Shown in pieces: positions 1 through 11,639 of a stretch of DNA of 34,811 nt. Within the stretch, counting starts at the first letter, position 1; each line of letters begins with the position of its first letter. The position numbers and the translations under genes were made by a program. The notes below the pieces were generated by a model. That model did not search any database and was not told the origin of the DNA. It saw only the letters and a list, made by a program, of their open reading frames with translations. The DNA comes from Geodermatophilus chilensis (GTDB lineage Bacteria > Actinomycetota > Actinomycetes > Mycobacteriales > Geodermatophilaceae): assembly GCF_002802985.1 (NCBI RefSeq), contig NZ_NVPT01000035.1:1-34811 (forward strand), given 5' to 3'.

Positions 1-15
1 TGATAGTTTTATGTG

Positions 16-85
16 AACGAGCCGCCGACCACGGGGAAGTGCGAGGAAGGGGTCGTCGGCAGCGTCGGATGGGTATAAGAGACAG
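16..85 (+). other. Illumina Nextera P5/Read-1 adapter (assembly artefact)
   Basis: Positions 53-85 match the 33-base Nextera Read-1 adapter with only two mismatches (31/33), ending in the transposase mosaic end GTATAAGAGACAG. Upstream, 16-44 aligns at 18 of 29 bases with the P5 flow-cell oligo, and exactly eight bases (45-52) lie between, the length of an i5 index. Nearly all mismatches are changes to G or purine, as in low-quality reads. Genomic sequence therefore probably begins near base 86; bases 1-15 are of unknown origin. Confidence 0.93.
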
Positions 86-100
86 CCCGAGGAGGAGCCC

Positions 101-1728
101 GTGCCAGGACGACCGCCCGCCCCCGACCCCCGCAGCGCCGCCGCGACGGCGAGCCCGGGGACGCACTACGACGCCATCGTGACCGGGGCCGGCGCCGGCG
201 GGCTCACCGCCGCGCTGACGCTCGCCCAGCAGGGCGCGCGGACGCTGCTGCTGGAGAAAAACCCGGACGTCGGCGGGTACGCCCACGGCGACGGGGAGCA
301 GGGCTTCACCTGGGACCACGGCGGCCACATCCTGCTGGCCTACCGGCTGGGGTCGCCGGCGCGGCAGGTGTTCGAGCGGCTCGGGATCGACCAGCGGATC
401 GAGATGGTCCCCGACCGGCAGACCTTCCAGTGCGTCTTCCCGGACGCCCGGACCGAGATCCCGGCCGACCTCACGATGGCCGCCGAGCGCCTGTCCCGCC
501 GGTACCCCGACGAGCGGGCGGGGATCACCCGGCTGCTGCTGGACATGGAGCGGATGGTCGCCGACCTGGAGACCGTGGTGCCCTCCTTCCGGATCGCCGA
601 CGCCCCCGGGCAGCGCCGGCCGCTCGACCGGCTGCTCGAGCAGTTCCAGCGGCCGTGGCTCGGGGACGCCGTCGCGCCGCTGGCCGGCCGGCTGCACCTG
701 CCCGGGCACACCCTGCTGAAGTACCAGAACCGGACGCTGCAGCAGATGCTCGACGAGCACCTGCGCGACCCGGACCTCAAGGCGACCCTGTCCATGCTCT
801 GCGTCGGGATCGGCACCGCGCCCTCGGAGCTGTCCGCGGTGATCGCCTCGGTGTTCCTGGTGCACGCCCTGCGCCCCATGTGGATGCCCAAGGGCGGCTT
901 CGGCCGGCTCGCCGAGGTGCTCCGGGAGATGTTCCTGGACGCCGGCGGGACCGTCGTGACCGGCGCCGAGGTGGACCGGGTGCTCGTGTCGGGCGGTCGG
1001 GCGCGCGGCGTGCGGACCGCCGACGGCCGGGAGTACACCGCGGGGGCGGTGGTGTGCGCCTCCGACGCCCGCCGGCTCTACACCGAGCAGCTGCCCGCCG
1101 ACGTCGTCCCCCGCCGGCTGCGCACCCGCGTGGAGACCATGCCCACCACACCGACGTTCTTCCAGGTCCAGCTGGGGGTCGACCTCGACCTGTCCGCGCC
1201 GGAGCTGGACCTCAAGCGGCTGAACTTCGTCTACCCGCACCGCGACGTCGACAAGGCGATGGCGAACTTCCCGATGGGCAACGTCGAGGAGGCGGCCTAC
1301 TACCTCTACGTCGCCTCGTTCCACCAGCCGGAGCTCGCGCCGCGCGGGATGCACTCGGTCAAGCTCGAGTGCCCGACCCGGCTCGACAGCGCCGGCATCG
1401 ACTGGGACCGCGACAAGGAGGCCGTCGCCGACACGTTCGTCCGCCGCGCCGAGGAGCTCATCCCGGACCTCGGGAAGCACGTCGTCGTCCGGCGCGTGTA
1501 CACGCCGCAGGACATGGTCCGGCGCACCCACAACGCCGACGGCGCCTTCGCCGGGTGGGCCTTCGTGCCGGAGACGCTCACGCGGGCCCGGCCGCAGCAG
1601 CGCTCGCCGCTGCCGGGCCTCTACCTGGCCGGGCACTGGACGACGCCCAGCGCCGGCCTGCCTTGGGTGGTGCTGTCGGGCTACAACACCGCGGGCATGG
1701 TGCTCGCCGACGCCGGAGGGCACCCGAC

Positions 1729-1741
<13 letters not shown>
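101..1741 (+). CDS. NAD(P)/FAD-dependent oxidoreductase, phytoene desaturase / retinol saturase-like
   Basis: A 546-residue flavoprotein of the CrtI/amine-oxidase fold. A Rossmann FAD-binding motif (GAGAGGLTAALTLAQQGA, about residues 29-46) is followed by an acidic residue and the second glycine motif DVGGYAHG. The C-terminal FAD-closing segment includes GLYLAGHWTTPSAGLP near residues 505-520. The family oxidises or saturates conjugated polyene lipids such as carotenoids and retinoids; the substrate here is unknown. The GTG start has a GAGGAGG ribosome site at 89-95, directly after the adapter, so the upstream promoter is missing from this contig. Its stop overlaps the next gene by 13 bases, suggesting translational coupling to the SnoaL-like protein. 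Family assignment is firm, substrate is not. Confidence 0.85.
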
Positions 1742-4928
<3,187 letters not shown>

Positions 4929-5024
4929 CGCCTCGTACAGGAGCCCGGAGCGGCCCCTCGGCGGACGTGACACGCCGACGAGGAGGACGCTGCGGGGCGG
5001 TATGCCCACGCTTCGTGTAGGAAG

Positions 5025-5044
5025 TCCTCCTCACAGTGGGAGGA
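5025..5044 (+). promoter_or_regulatory. Possible hairpin over ribosome-binding site
   Basis: TCCTCC (5025-5030) can pair with GGAGGA (5039-5044) across an 8-base loop. The right arm is the best ribosome site for the downstream GTG at 5048 and contains the alternative GTG start at 5036. Pairing could hide the site and tune translation, but a short inverted repeat of this kind can also occur by chance. Confidence 0.3.
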
Positions 5045-6973
5045 AACGTGCGCCGCCGGAGATCCAACGGGGCCTGCCTGACCCTGGTGCTCGCCTTCCT
5101 GACCGGGCTCCTGGTGGTGGCGGCCCCGGCGACCGCCACCGCGGCCCCCGGCAACGTGCCGTGTGGTCCGGCCTACGACCGCATCCTGTACGGCACACCT
5201 GCGACCGCGCCCCGGACGGTCGCCCTCACGTTCGACGACGGCCCCAGCCCGAGGTGGACCCCGCAGCTGCTCGACATCCTGCGTCGCAACGGCGTCAAGG
5301 CCACATTCTACCTGGTCGGCGCCGAGGTCGAGAAGTACCCGGACCTCACCCGGCGCATCGCCGCCGAGGGGCACACCATCGGGAACCACTCCTGGGACCA
5401 CCCGCTGTTCGATCGGCTGTCCCGGCGTGACCAGGCGTGGCAGATGGACATGACCACGGACGTCATCCGCCGCACGACGGGGGTGACCCCGTGCTCGTTC
5501 CGTGCCCCGTACGGACAGGCCTCCGACGTCACGCTGCAGGAGGCCCGCGCCCGCGGCATGAGCGTGGCCAACTGGACGCACAACACCGCCGACTACACCA
5601 CGCCCGACGGCCTTTCGCCGCAGTTCCAGGACGAACTCGTCGGTCGGGCCGTCGGGCCGTGGCACGACCACGCCAACGTCCTGATGCACGACGGCTCCAA
5701 CGGCAACTACCGGCAGAACACGGTCGGCGCAGTCCAGCGGATCATCGACCACTACCGCCAGCACGGGTACTACTTCACCGACGTGACGGGGCGGTGGTCG
5801 GGGACGCAGATCTCCGACCACTACAACCGGATCAACGGTGAGTGGGCGCTGGGCGCTCCGGTCTCCGGCGAGATCCCGCTCCCGGGCAACCGGGGCCGGG
5901 CCACCGTCTACCAGGGCGGGGGCATCTACTGGAGCCCGTCCACGGGCGCCCACGCGCTGCGTGGCGCCATCTGGGACCGCTACCGGCAGATCGGGTACGA
6001 GACGAGCCACCTCGGGATGCCGGTCACGGACGAGGCCCTCTCGGCCGACCGTCGCGGCGTGTACCAGCACTTCCAGGGCGGCTCGATCTACTGGACGGCC
6101 ACGACGGGCGCCTGGGAGGTGTACGGGGGGATCCGGCAGCGCTGGGGTCAGCTCGGCTGGGAGTTCGGTCTGGGCTACCCGGTGACCGGCGAGCTCACCA
6201 GCCCGGACGGCATCGGGCGCTCCAGCGTGTTCGAGCGGGGGGCGATCTACTGGAGCCCGGCCACGGGAGCGCACGAGCTCCGTGGGGCGATCCGGGACCG
6301 CTGGAGCCAGCTCGGACACGAGTCCGGTCTGGGCTACCCCACGACCGACGAGCGGTTCACGGCCGACAAGAAGGGCGTGTACCAGGAGTACCAGCGAGGC
6401 GCGGTCTACTGGAGCCCGACGACCGGTGCGCGGGAGGTCCGTGGCGCGATCCGGCACCGATGGAACTCGGCCGGCCGGGTGACCGGTTCGCTCGGGTACC
6501 CGACGAGCAACGAGGTCCGGCTCTCGGGCGGCAAGGGCGTGCTGCAGGCCTACCAGAGGGGCTGGGTCTACTGGTCCCAGAGCTCCGGTGCGCGCATCGT
6601 GCGCCCGGGTGCGATCCGCGACACGTGGGCCTCGATGGGCTGGGAGAACGGATCGCTCGGCTACCCGGTGGGCGAGGAGTGGACGCTCCCGGACCGCAGG
6701 GGCCGGCAGCAGTCCTTCCAGCACGGTCACCTGTACTGGAGCGCCGCCACCGGCGTCCAGCCCGTGATGAACGGCCCGATCCGCGACAGGTGGGCCTCGC
6801 TCGGCTGGGAGAACGGCGTCCTGGGCTATCCCGCGGCGGGCGTCGTGACGACGAGCGCCGGGAGCTCGCAGGAGTTCCAGGGCGGCACCGTCGCATGGAC
6901 CGCGCAGGGCGGCCCCCAGGTCCTCCGGGGCAGCCTGCGGGACGCCTGGGTGGCCCTGCAGCGAGAGCGGTGA
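5036..6973 (+). CDS. Secreted polysaccharide deacetylase (NodB) with LGFP repeats, ended by premature TGA
   Basis: 645 residues. A basic N-terminus and hydrophobic segment ending ATATAAPG form a Sec signal peptide. The NodB deacetylase domain follows: TFDDGPSP (Asp67/68), the metal-binding HSWDH (about 118-122), FRAPYGQ, and LMHDGS near the end. Then come about seven LGFP-type repeats of 50-55 residues, each with a LGYP/LGxP core and an IYWSPxTGAxxLRGAI-type strand, known in cell-wall proteins that bind arabinogalactan or peptidoglycan. The probable role is remodelling of wall polysaccharide. Start is either GTG 5036 or GTG 5048 (SD GGGAGGA 5038-5044). The TGA at 6971-6973 falls inside a repeat where Gly is expected (W-E-N-G-V-LGYP becomes R-E-R-stop-A-LGYP); the same frame continues to 7510. 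Confidence 0.85.
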   Translation: MGGNVRRRRSNGACLTLVLAFLTGLLVVAAPATATAAPGNVPCGPAYDRILYGTPATAPRTVALTFDDGPSPRWTPQLLDILRRNGVKATFYLVGAEVEKYPDLTRRIAAEGHTIGNHSWDHPLFDRLSRRDQAWQMDMTTDVIRRTTGVTPCSFRAPYGQASDVTLQEARARGMSVANWTHNTADYTTPDGLSPQFQDELVGRAVGPWHDHANVLMHDGSNGNYRQNTVGAVQRIIDHYRQHGYYFTDVTGRWSGTQISDHYNRINGEWALGAPVSGEIPLPGNRGRATVYQGGGIYWSPSTGAHALRGAIWDRYRQIGYETSHLGMPVTDEALSADRRGVYQHFQGGSIYWTATTGAWEVYGGIRQRWGQLGWEFGLGYPVTGELTSPDGIGRSSVFERGAIYWSPATGAHELRGAIRDRWSQLGHESGLGYPTTDERFTADKKGVYQEYQRGAVYWSPTTGAREVRGAIRHRWNSAGRVTGSLGYPTSNEVRLSGGKGVLQAYQRGWVYWSQSSGARIVRPGAIRDTWASMGWENGSLGYPVGEEWTLPDRRGRQQSFQHGHLYWSAATGVQPVMNGPIRDRWASLGWENGVLGYPAAGVVTTSAGSSQEFQGGTVAWTAQGGPQVLRGSLRDAWVALQRER

Positions 6974-7510
6974 GCCCTCGGCTACCCCCTCGGCGGGCAG
7001 CGCACCGGTGCGGAGCCCGGTACCAGCTGGGCGGAGTTCACCGGCGGCGTGCTGTACCTGACGCCCGACGGTGCGATCCCGGTCCTGGGCGCCTTCGCCA
7101 CGACGTGGACGGCCGAAGGCGGCGACGTCGGCCTCGGCCGGCCGATCTCGGCGGCAGTGGTGGAGGCCGACGGGGTGACGCGGCAGCACTTCACCAAGGG
7201 GGTCCTCGAGGCGGGCTCGGACGGCACGGTCCGCCTGCAGGTGGTCGTGGCTCGGTCCCAGCCCGACCCGATCCCCCTCCAGCCCGACGCGGAGGTCGTG
7301 ACCGAGCCGCAGGCGCCGAGCACGGCGCACCGGACGCCGTCGGCCCCGACGCAGGAACAGGGGGCTGCCGAGGAGACCCAGACGCAGAGCACCCCGACGG
7401 CCACGACGGCTGTTCCCACCGAGGCTCCGGCCACGGCGGAGGCTCCCGCCACGGCGGAGGCTCCCGCTCAGGCGGAGCCGGACCGGGCCGGCACCGCCGC
7501 GCAGGACTGA
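6974..7510 (+). pseudogene. In-frame continuation of the LGFP deacetylase after the TGA
   Basis: Starting at the codon after the TGA, the same frame encodes ALGYPLGGQ, a second partial LGFP unit (VGLGRPISAAVV) and a Thr/Ala/Pro/Glu-rich tail with EAPATAEAPATAEAPAQAEP from an 18-base tandem repeat near 7424-7480. It has no credible start of its own. It is best read as the last 178 residues of the deacetylase, cut off by one nonsense codon (GGA to TGA would be a single change), or a base-call error. A terminator-like hairpin follows the 7508-7510 stop, not the 6973 stop, which supports the longer gene as the ancestral state. Confidence 0.75.
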
Positions 7511-7526
7511 TCTCGGCCGGCTCGAG

Positions 7527-7548
7527 GGTCCGGCCCGAAAGGGGGACC
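7527..7548 (+). terminator. GAAA-loop hairpin after LGFP gene
   Basis: GGTCC-(GG)-CCC, a GAAA tetraloop, then GGG-GGACC: eight base pairs with a two-base bulge, 17 bases after the 7510 stop. No T-run follows, as is common in actinobacteria. Confidence 0.4.
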
Positions 7549-7755
7549 GACGGCACCTGCGGACTACCGGGGCGTCGTGTCGGTGTCCACCATGGTTCGA
7601 CGGCGGCGCAGACCGCAGGGCAGCCCGACCTCGCGGGGCACCGCGATCCTCGGCGCGCGTGCGTGCGAGCGCGCTGCGTGGGCATGATGCGGACAGCGTC
7701 CGCCCGTGCACCGCTGGGTCGCCGGGCGGGGGAGTCGTGGGAGAGGGGAACCGGC

Positions 7756-9450
7756 ATGGCATCGGTGGACGACACGCGTGAGGTGGCCGGGGCGGCGGGG
7801 CCGCTGGACCTGCTGCTGACCCAGGCGGCGCAGGGGACGCTGCGCCGGCTGTCCCCGGGGAAGCCGGGGCTGAAGTTCCTGGGCGGGCTGGCCCGGCGTC
7901 CGGACAAGGTGGCCGCGCGGGCCCGGTCGCTGGCCGGCCAGCTGGTGCAGATCGCCGTCGGCACCTGCGAGCTGGCCCCCTCCAGCCGGGACCGGCGCTT
8001 CGCCGACCCGGCGTGGACGGAGAACCCGCTGCTGCGGCGGCTGGTGCAGGCCTACCTGGTCACGGGCGAGACCGCGCTGGGGCTGCTGCACGACGTCCCG
8101 CTGGAGTGGCGGGACGCCGAGCGGGTGCGCTTCGCCGGCACCAACCTCGTCGACGCGCTCGCGCCCAGCAACAACCCGCTGCTCAGCCCGGTCGCGTGGA
8201 AGGCCGTCATCGACACCGCGGGCGCCAACATCGTCCGCGGCCCGCGGAACCTGGTGCGCGACCTGGCCACCGCGCCGCGGGTGCCGACGATGGTGGACCC
8301 GAGCGCCTACGAGGTGGGCAGGGACCTGGCGGTCACGCCCGGGGCGGTGGTGCTGCGCACGCCGGTGTTCGAGCTGATCCAGTACCGGCCGACGACGCCG
8401 ACCGTCCGGACGGTGCCGGTGGTCATCGTGCCGCCGACCATCAACAAGTACTACGTGCTCGACCTCGCGCCCGGGCGCAGCCTGGTCGAGCACCTCGTCG
8501 GCCAGGGCCAGCAGGTCTTCATGGTCTCCTGGCGCAACCCCCACGCCCGGCACCGCGACTGGGGCTTCGACACCTACATCACGGCCATCCTCGACGCCCT
8601 CGACGCGGTCGAGGAGATCTGCGGCGTCGAGGCCACGCACCTCATGGGCACCTGCTCGGGCGGCATCCTGGCCAGCATGACCTCCGCCGTCCTGGCGGCC
8701 ACGGGCCGGCAGGACCGGCTGGCCAGCCTGAGCCTGCTGGTGACCGTGCTGGACCAGACCCGCGCCGGCCTGACCGGCGCGATGATGGACGAGGACACCG
8801 CCGCAGGGTCGGTCGAGGCCTCCCGGCGCGCCGGCTACCTCGACGGCCGCAAGCTGGCCGAGGTGTTCGCCTGGCTGCGGCCCAACGACCTCATCTGGAA
8901 CTACTGGGTCAACAACTACCTGCAGGGCAAGCAGCCGCCGAAGTTCGACATCCTCTCCTGGAACTCCGACACCACGCGGATGACCGCCCAGCTGCACGCC
9001 GACTTCGTCGACGTCGCGCTGCACAACAAGCTGACCCGCCCCGGCAGCGTGACCGTGCTCGGCACCGAGGTGGACCTGAGCCAGGTCACCGTCGACTCCT
9101 ACGTGCTGGCCGGGTCCGCGGACCACATCTGCCCGTGGCAGTCCTGCTACCGCAGCAGCCAGCTGCTCGGCGGCAAGATGCGCTTCGTGCTCTCCACCAA
9201 CGGGCACATCGCGGCGCTGGTGAACCCGCCGGGCAACCCCAAGTCCAGTTACCGGGTCACCGACGACAACTCGGCCGCGGTCGAGGAGTGGGCCGACACC
9301 GCCCGCACCGAGAAGGGCTCCTGGTGGCCGGACTACTCCGCGTGGCTCGGGGAACGGTCGGGACCGGACAAGGACGCGCCCGAGCAGCTCGGCAGTGCCC
9401 GGTTCCGCGTCCGCGAGGACGCGCCGGGCAGCTACGTGCGGGACAAGTGA
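7756..9450 (+). CDS. phaC: Class I-type polyhydroxyalkanoate synthase
   Basis: 564 residues, the usual size for PhaC. It polymerises (R)-3-hydroxyacyl-CoA onto granule-bound polymer. The N-terminal domain has FADPAWTENPLLRRLVQAYL (about 82-101). The alpha/beta-hydrolase core has the PHA-synthase lipase-like box GTCSGG with nucleophile Cys300, Asp456 in GSADHICPW and His484 in NGHIAALVNPPG. The ATG at 7756 has GAGAGGGGA just upstream; an in-frame ATG at 7684 would add 24 residues without family similarity. It is followed immediately by an acyl-CoA dehydrogenase and phaZ, so polymer synthesis, acyl-CoA oxidation and polymer breakdown are encoded together. Confidence 0.95.
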   Translation: MASVDDTREVAGAAGPLDLLLTQAAQGTLRRLSPGKPGLKFLGGLARRPDKVAARARSLAGQLVQIAVGTCELAPSSRDRRFADPAWTENPLLRRLVQAYLVTGETALGLLHDVPLEWRDAERVRFAGTNLVDALAPSNNPLLSPVAWKAVIDTAGANIVRGPRNLVRDLATAPRVPTMVDPSAYEVGRDLAVTPGAVVLRTPVFELIQYRPTTPTVRTVPVVIVPPTINKYYVLDLAPGRSLVEHLVGQGQQVFMVSWRNPHARHRDWGFDTYITAILDALDAVEEICGVEATHLMGTCSGGILASMTSAVLAATGRQDRLASLSLLVTVLDQTRAGLTGAMMDEDTAAGSVEASRRAGYLDGRKLAEVFAWLRPNDLIWNYWVNNYLQGKQPPKFDILSWNSDTTRMTAQLHADFVDVALHNKLTRPGSVTVLGTEVDLSQVTVDSYVLAGSADHICPWQSCYRSSQLLGGKMRFVLSTNGHIAALVNPPGNPKSSYRVTDDNSAAVEEWADTARTEKGSWWPDYSAWLGERSGPDKDAPEQLGSARFRVREDAPGSYVRDK

Positions 9451-9479
9451 CCGCCGGCACCCGGCTGGAGGGGACCTCC

Positions 9480-10670
9480 GTGGACCTGGCAGAGGGCATC
9501 GGCCACGCGCTGTCCACCGACTACTTCCAGCTGCGCGACGAGCTCTCACCGGAGCAGATGGACCACCTGCTGCGCACCCGGGCCTTCGTCGAGGACGAGG
9601 TGCTGCCGGTGATCAACGGCTACTGGGAGCGCGCGGAGTTCCCCCGGGAACTGGCCGGGAAGCTGGGCGCGGCGGGCCTGGTGGGCGACGGCATCGAGGG
9701 CTACGGCTGCCCGCCGATGGACGCGCTCTCCGCCGGCCTGGTGCACATGGAGCTCAACCGCGGCGACGGCAGCCTGGGCACCTTCCTCGGCGTCCAGGCG
9801 GGGCTGGCGATGAAGTCGATCGCCATGCTGGGCTCGGAGGAGCAGAAGCAGCGGTGGCTGCCACCGCTGGCCCGCTGCGAGGAGCTCGGTGCCTTCGCGC
9901 TCACCGAGCCCGAGCACGGCTCGGACTCGATCGCGCTGGAGACGTCGGCCCGCAGGGACGGCGACTCCTACGTGCTCGACGGGTCGAAGAAGTGGATCGG
10001 GAACGGCACCGTCGCCGACGTCGTCGTGGTCTGGGCCCGCGACACCGACGACGGGCAGGTCAAGGGCTTCCTCGTCGAGAAGGGGACGCCGGGCTACCGG
10101 GCGCGCCGGATCGAGGGGAAGGGCTCGCTGCGCGCGGTGTGGCAGGCCGAGATCGAGCTGGAGGACGTGCGCGTCCCGGCCGAGAACCACCTGCCCGGCT
10201 CGCGCAGCTTCAAGGACGCCGGCGCGGTGCTGGCGACCACCCGCGGCTCCTGCGCCTGGATGGCCCTCGGGCACGCCGTGGCCGGGTACGAGGCGGCGCT
10301 GACCTACGCCGGGCGCCGCAGGCAGTTCGGCAAGCGGTTGGTGGAGTTCCAGCTGATCCAGGAGCGACTGGTCGGGATGCTGGCCAAGGTCACCTCGATG
10401 CAGCTGTACTGCCGGCGGCTGGCCGACCTGGCGCTGGCCGGCCGGGTCGAGCCGACGCTGGCCGGGCTGGCCAAGGCGCACAACACCAGCACCGCCCGCG
10501 CCGTGCTCGCCGAGGCCCGCGACCTGATGGGCGGCAACGGGATCCTGCTGGACTTCCACGTCATCCGGCACATGGCCGACATCGAGTCGATCCACACCTT
10601 CGAGGGCACCGAGACCATCCAGACCCTCATCGTCGGCCGGGACATCACCGGCGCCTCGGCGTTCGCATGA
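9480..10670 (+). CDS. Acyl-CoA dehydrogenase (glutaryl-CoA dehydrogenase-like)
   Basis: 396 residues with the three acyl-CoA dehydrogenase domains. FAD/substrate motifs AFALTEPEHGSD and KKWIGNGTVADV are in the middle. The C-terminal domain has RRQFGKRLVEFQLIQERL and MGGNGILLDFHVIRHMADIESIHTFEGTE cut by the catalytic base, probably Glu375 in TFEGTET. The overall pattern is closest to glutaryl-CoA dehydrogenases, but the context suggests a medium-chain acyl-CoA linked to PHA turnover. GTG 9480 is chosen for its GGAGGGG site at 9467-9473; a GTG at 9447 overlapping the phaC stop (GTGA) would add 11 residues. It ends in an ATGA overlap with phaZ. Confidence 0.88.
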   Translation: MDLAEGIGHALSTDYFQLRDELSPEQMDHLLRTRAFVEDEVLPVINGYWERAEFPRELAGKLGAAGLVGDGIEGYGCPPMDALSAGLVHMELNRGDGSLGTFLGVQAGLAMKSIAMLGSEEQKQRWLPPLARCEELGAFALTEPEHGSDSIALETSARRDGDSYVLDGSKKWIGNGTVADVVVVWARDTDDGQVKGFLVEKGTPGYRARRIEGKGSLRAVWQAEIELEDVRVPAENHLPGSRSFKDAGAVLATTRGSCAWMALGHAVAGYEAALTYAGRRRQFGKRLVEFQLIQERLVGMLAKVTSMQLYCRRLADLALAGRVEPTLAGLAKAHNTSTARAVLAEARDLMGGNGILLDFHVIRHMADIESIHTFEGTETIQTLIVGRDITGASAFA

Positions 10671-11548
10671 CGCCGGCGCAGGTCCGCACCATCCGGGTGG
10701 GGGAGGTGCGGCTGCGGACGTCGGTCCGCGGCTCGGGGCGGCCGCTGCTGCTCATCACCGGCCTGGGCGCCAGCCTGGAGCTGGCCGAGCCGTTCGAGCA
10801 GGAGCTCGTCGCCCGCGGCCGGCAGGTCATCAGCTTCGACGCGCCCGGCATCGGCGGCTCGACGCCGTACCGGAGCCCGCGGCGGATGCCGGGCCTGGTG
10901 CGGACCGTGACCGGGCTGCTGGACGCCCTCGGGCTCGACCGGGTCGACGTCTTCGGCGTCTCGCTCGGCGGCGTGGTGGCCCAGCAGCTGGCCCGCCAAG
11001 CGCCCGAGCGGGTTCGGGGCCTGGTGCTCGCGGCCACCGCCCCCGGGCTGGGTGGCATGCCGGGGGCGCCGTCGGCCCTGCTGGCGCTGACGACGCCGCG
11101 CCGCTACCGCGACCCCGAGCACTACCTGCAGATCGCCGGGCGCATCTACGGCGGCATGGCCCGCACCGACCCGCGCCGGCTGCTGCGCACGGTCATCGGC
11201 CGGGTGCGGCCTCCGTCGCTGGCCGGGTACGTCGGCCAGCTCTACGCGATCACCGGGTGGAGCAGCATGCCGTGGCTGCACACCCTCCGGCAGCCGACGC
11301 TGGTCCTGGCGGGGGACGACGACCCGATCATCCCGCTGGTCAACGGGCGGATCCTCGCCTGGCGCATCCCGAACGCCGCGCTGCACGTCGTCCGGGGCGG
11401 GGGACACCTGTTCATCCTCGAGCGCCCGGCCGAGATGGCCGGCCTGGTCACCGGGTTCCTCGACGGCGAGCCGGTGCCGGCGATGGTCGGAGTCGGTGCG
11501 TCCAGGCCGACAGCCCGCCCGCGCGGCGGAACCACAGCGCCTCGGTGA
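10667..11548 (+). CDS. phaZ: Intracellular poly(3-hydroxyalkanoate) depolymerase
   Basis: 293-residue alpha/beta hydrolase that closely follows the Pseudomonas-type medium-chain PHA depolymerase from end to end: GLGASLELAEPFEQEL, DAPGIGGS, GVSLGGVVAQQ with nucleophile Ser99, TPRRY, IYGGMARTDP, QPTLVLAGDDDPIIPL (catalytic Asp about 219), LAWRIPNAALHVV and GGGHLFI (His247). It releases 3-hydroxy acids from granules. Its start overlaps the acyl-CoA dehydrogenase stop (ATGA). The last 20 residues are an Arg/Thr/Pro-rich tail beyond the usual family end, possibly from a lost stop. Confidence 0.92.
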   Translation: MTPAQVRTIRVGEVRLRTSVRGSGRPLLLITGLGASLELAEPFEQELVARGRQVISFDAPGIGGSTPYRSPRRMPGLVRTVTGLLDALGLDRVDVFGVSLGGVVAQQLARQAPERVRGLVLAATAPGLGGMPGAPSALLALTTPRRYRDPEHYLQIAGRIYGGMARTDPRRLLRTVIGRVRPPSLAGYVGQLYAITGWSSMPWLHTLRQPTLVLAGDDDPIIPLVNGRILAWRIPNAALHVVRGGGHLFILERPAEMAGLVTGFLDGEPVPAMVGVGASRPTARPRGGTTAPR

Positions 11549-11581
11549 CCGCGACCACCCGCCGGGTGGACTGCGTCTCGT

Positions 11582-11606
11582 AGGTGCTGATCCGCCGTCC
11601 GCACCT
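11582..11606. terminator. Weak hairpin between convergent phaZ and quinone oxidoreductase
   Basis: AGGTGC (11582-11587) can pair with GCACCT (11601-11606) over a 13-base loop, in the short gap between two converging genes. Only six base pairs, so it is a weak candidate. Confidence 0.25.
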
Positions 11607-11639
11607 CCCGGTTCCCGCCAAGGTGCAACGCGTTTCCGG

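Noticed and set aside
6971-6973. TGA in the LGFP gene as selenocysteine
   Set aside because: It lies at a structural Gly, not at a redox Cys position, has no SECIS-like hairpin close behind, and nearly all genes in the window use TGA as an ordinary stop.
9638-9653. AGTTCCCCCGGGAACT inside the acyl-CoA dehydrogenase gene as another palindrome copy
   Set aside because: The arms match only partly and the centre differs; it encodes ordinary residues (EFPREL) and is probably chance.
11500-11600. Gene remnant antisense to the phaZ tail
   Set aside because: A minus-strand segment (RRISTYETQSTRRVVAVTEA) looks protein-like, but I could not tie it to any family and it has no start signal.
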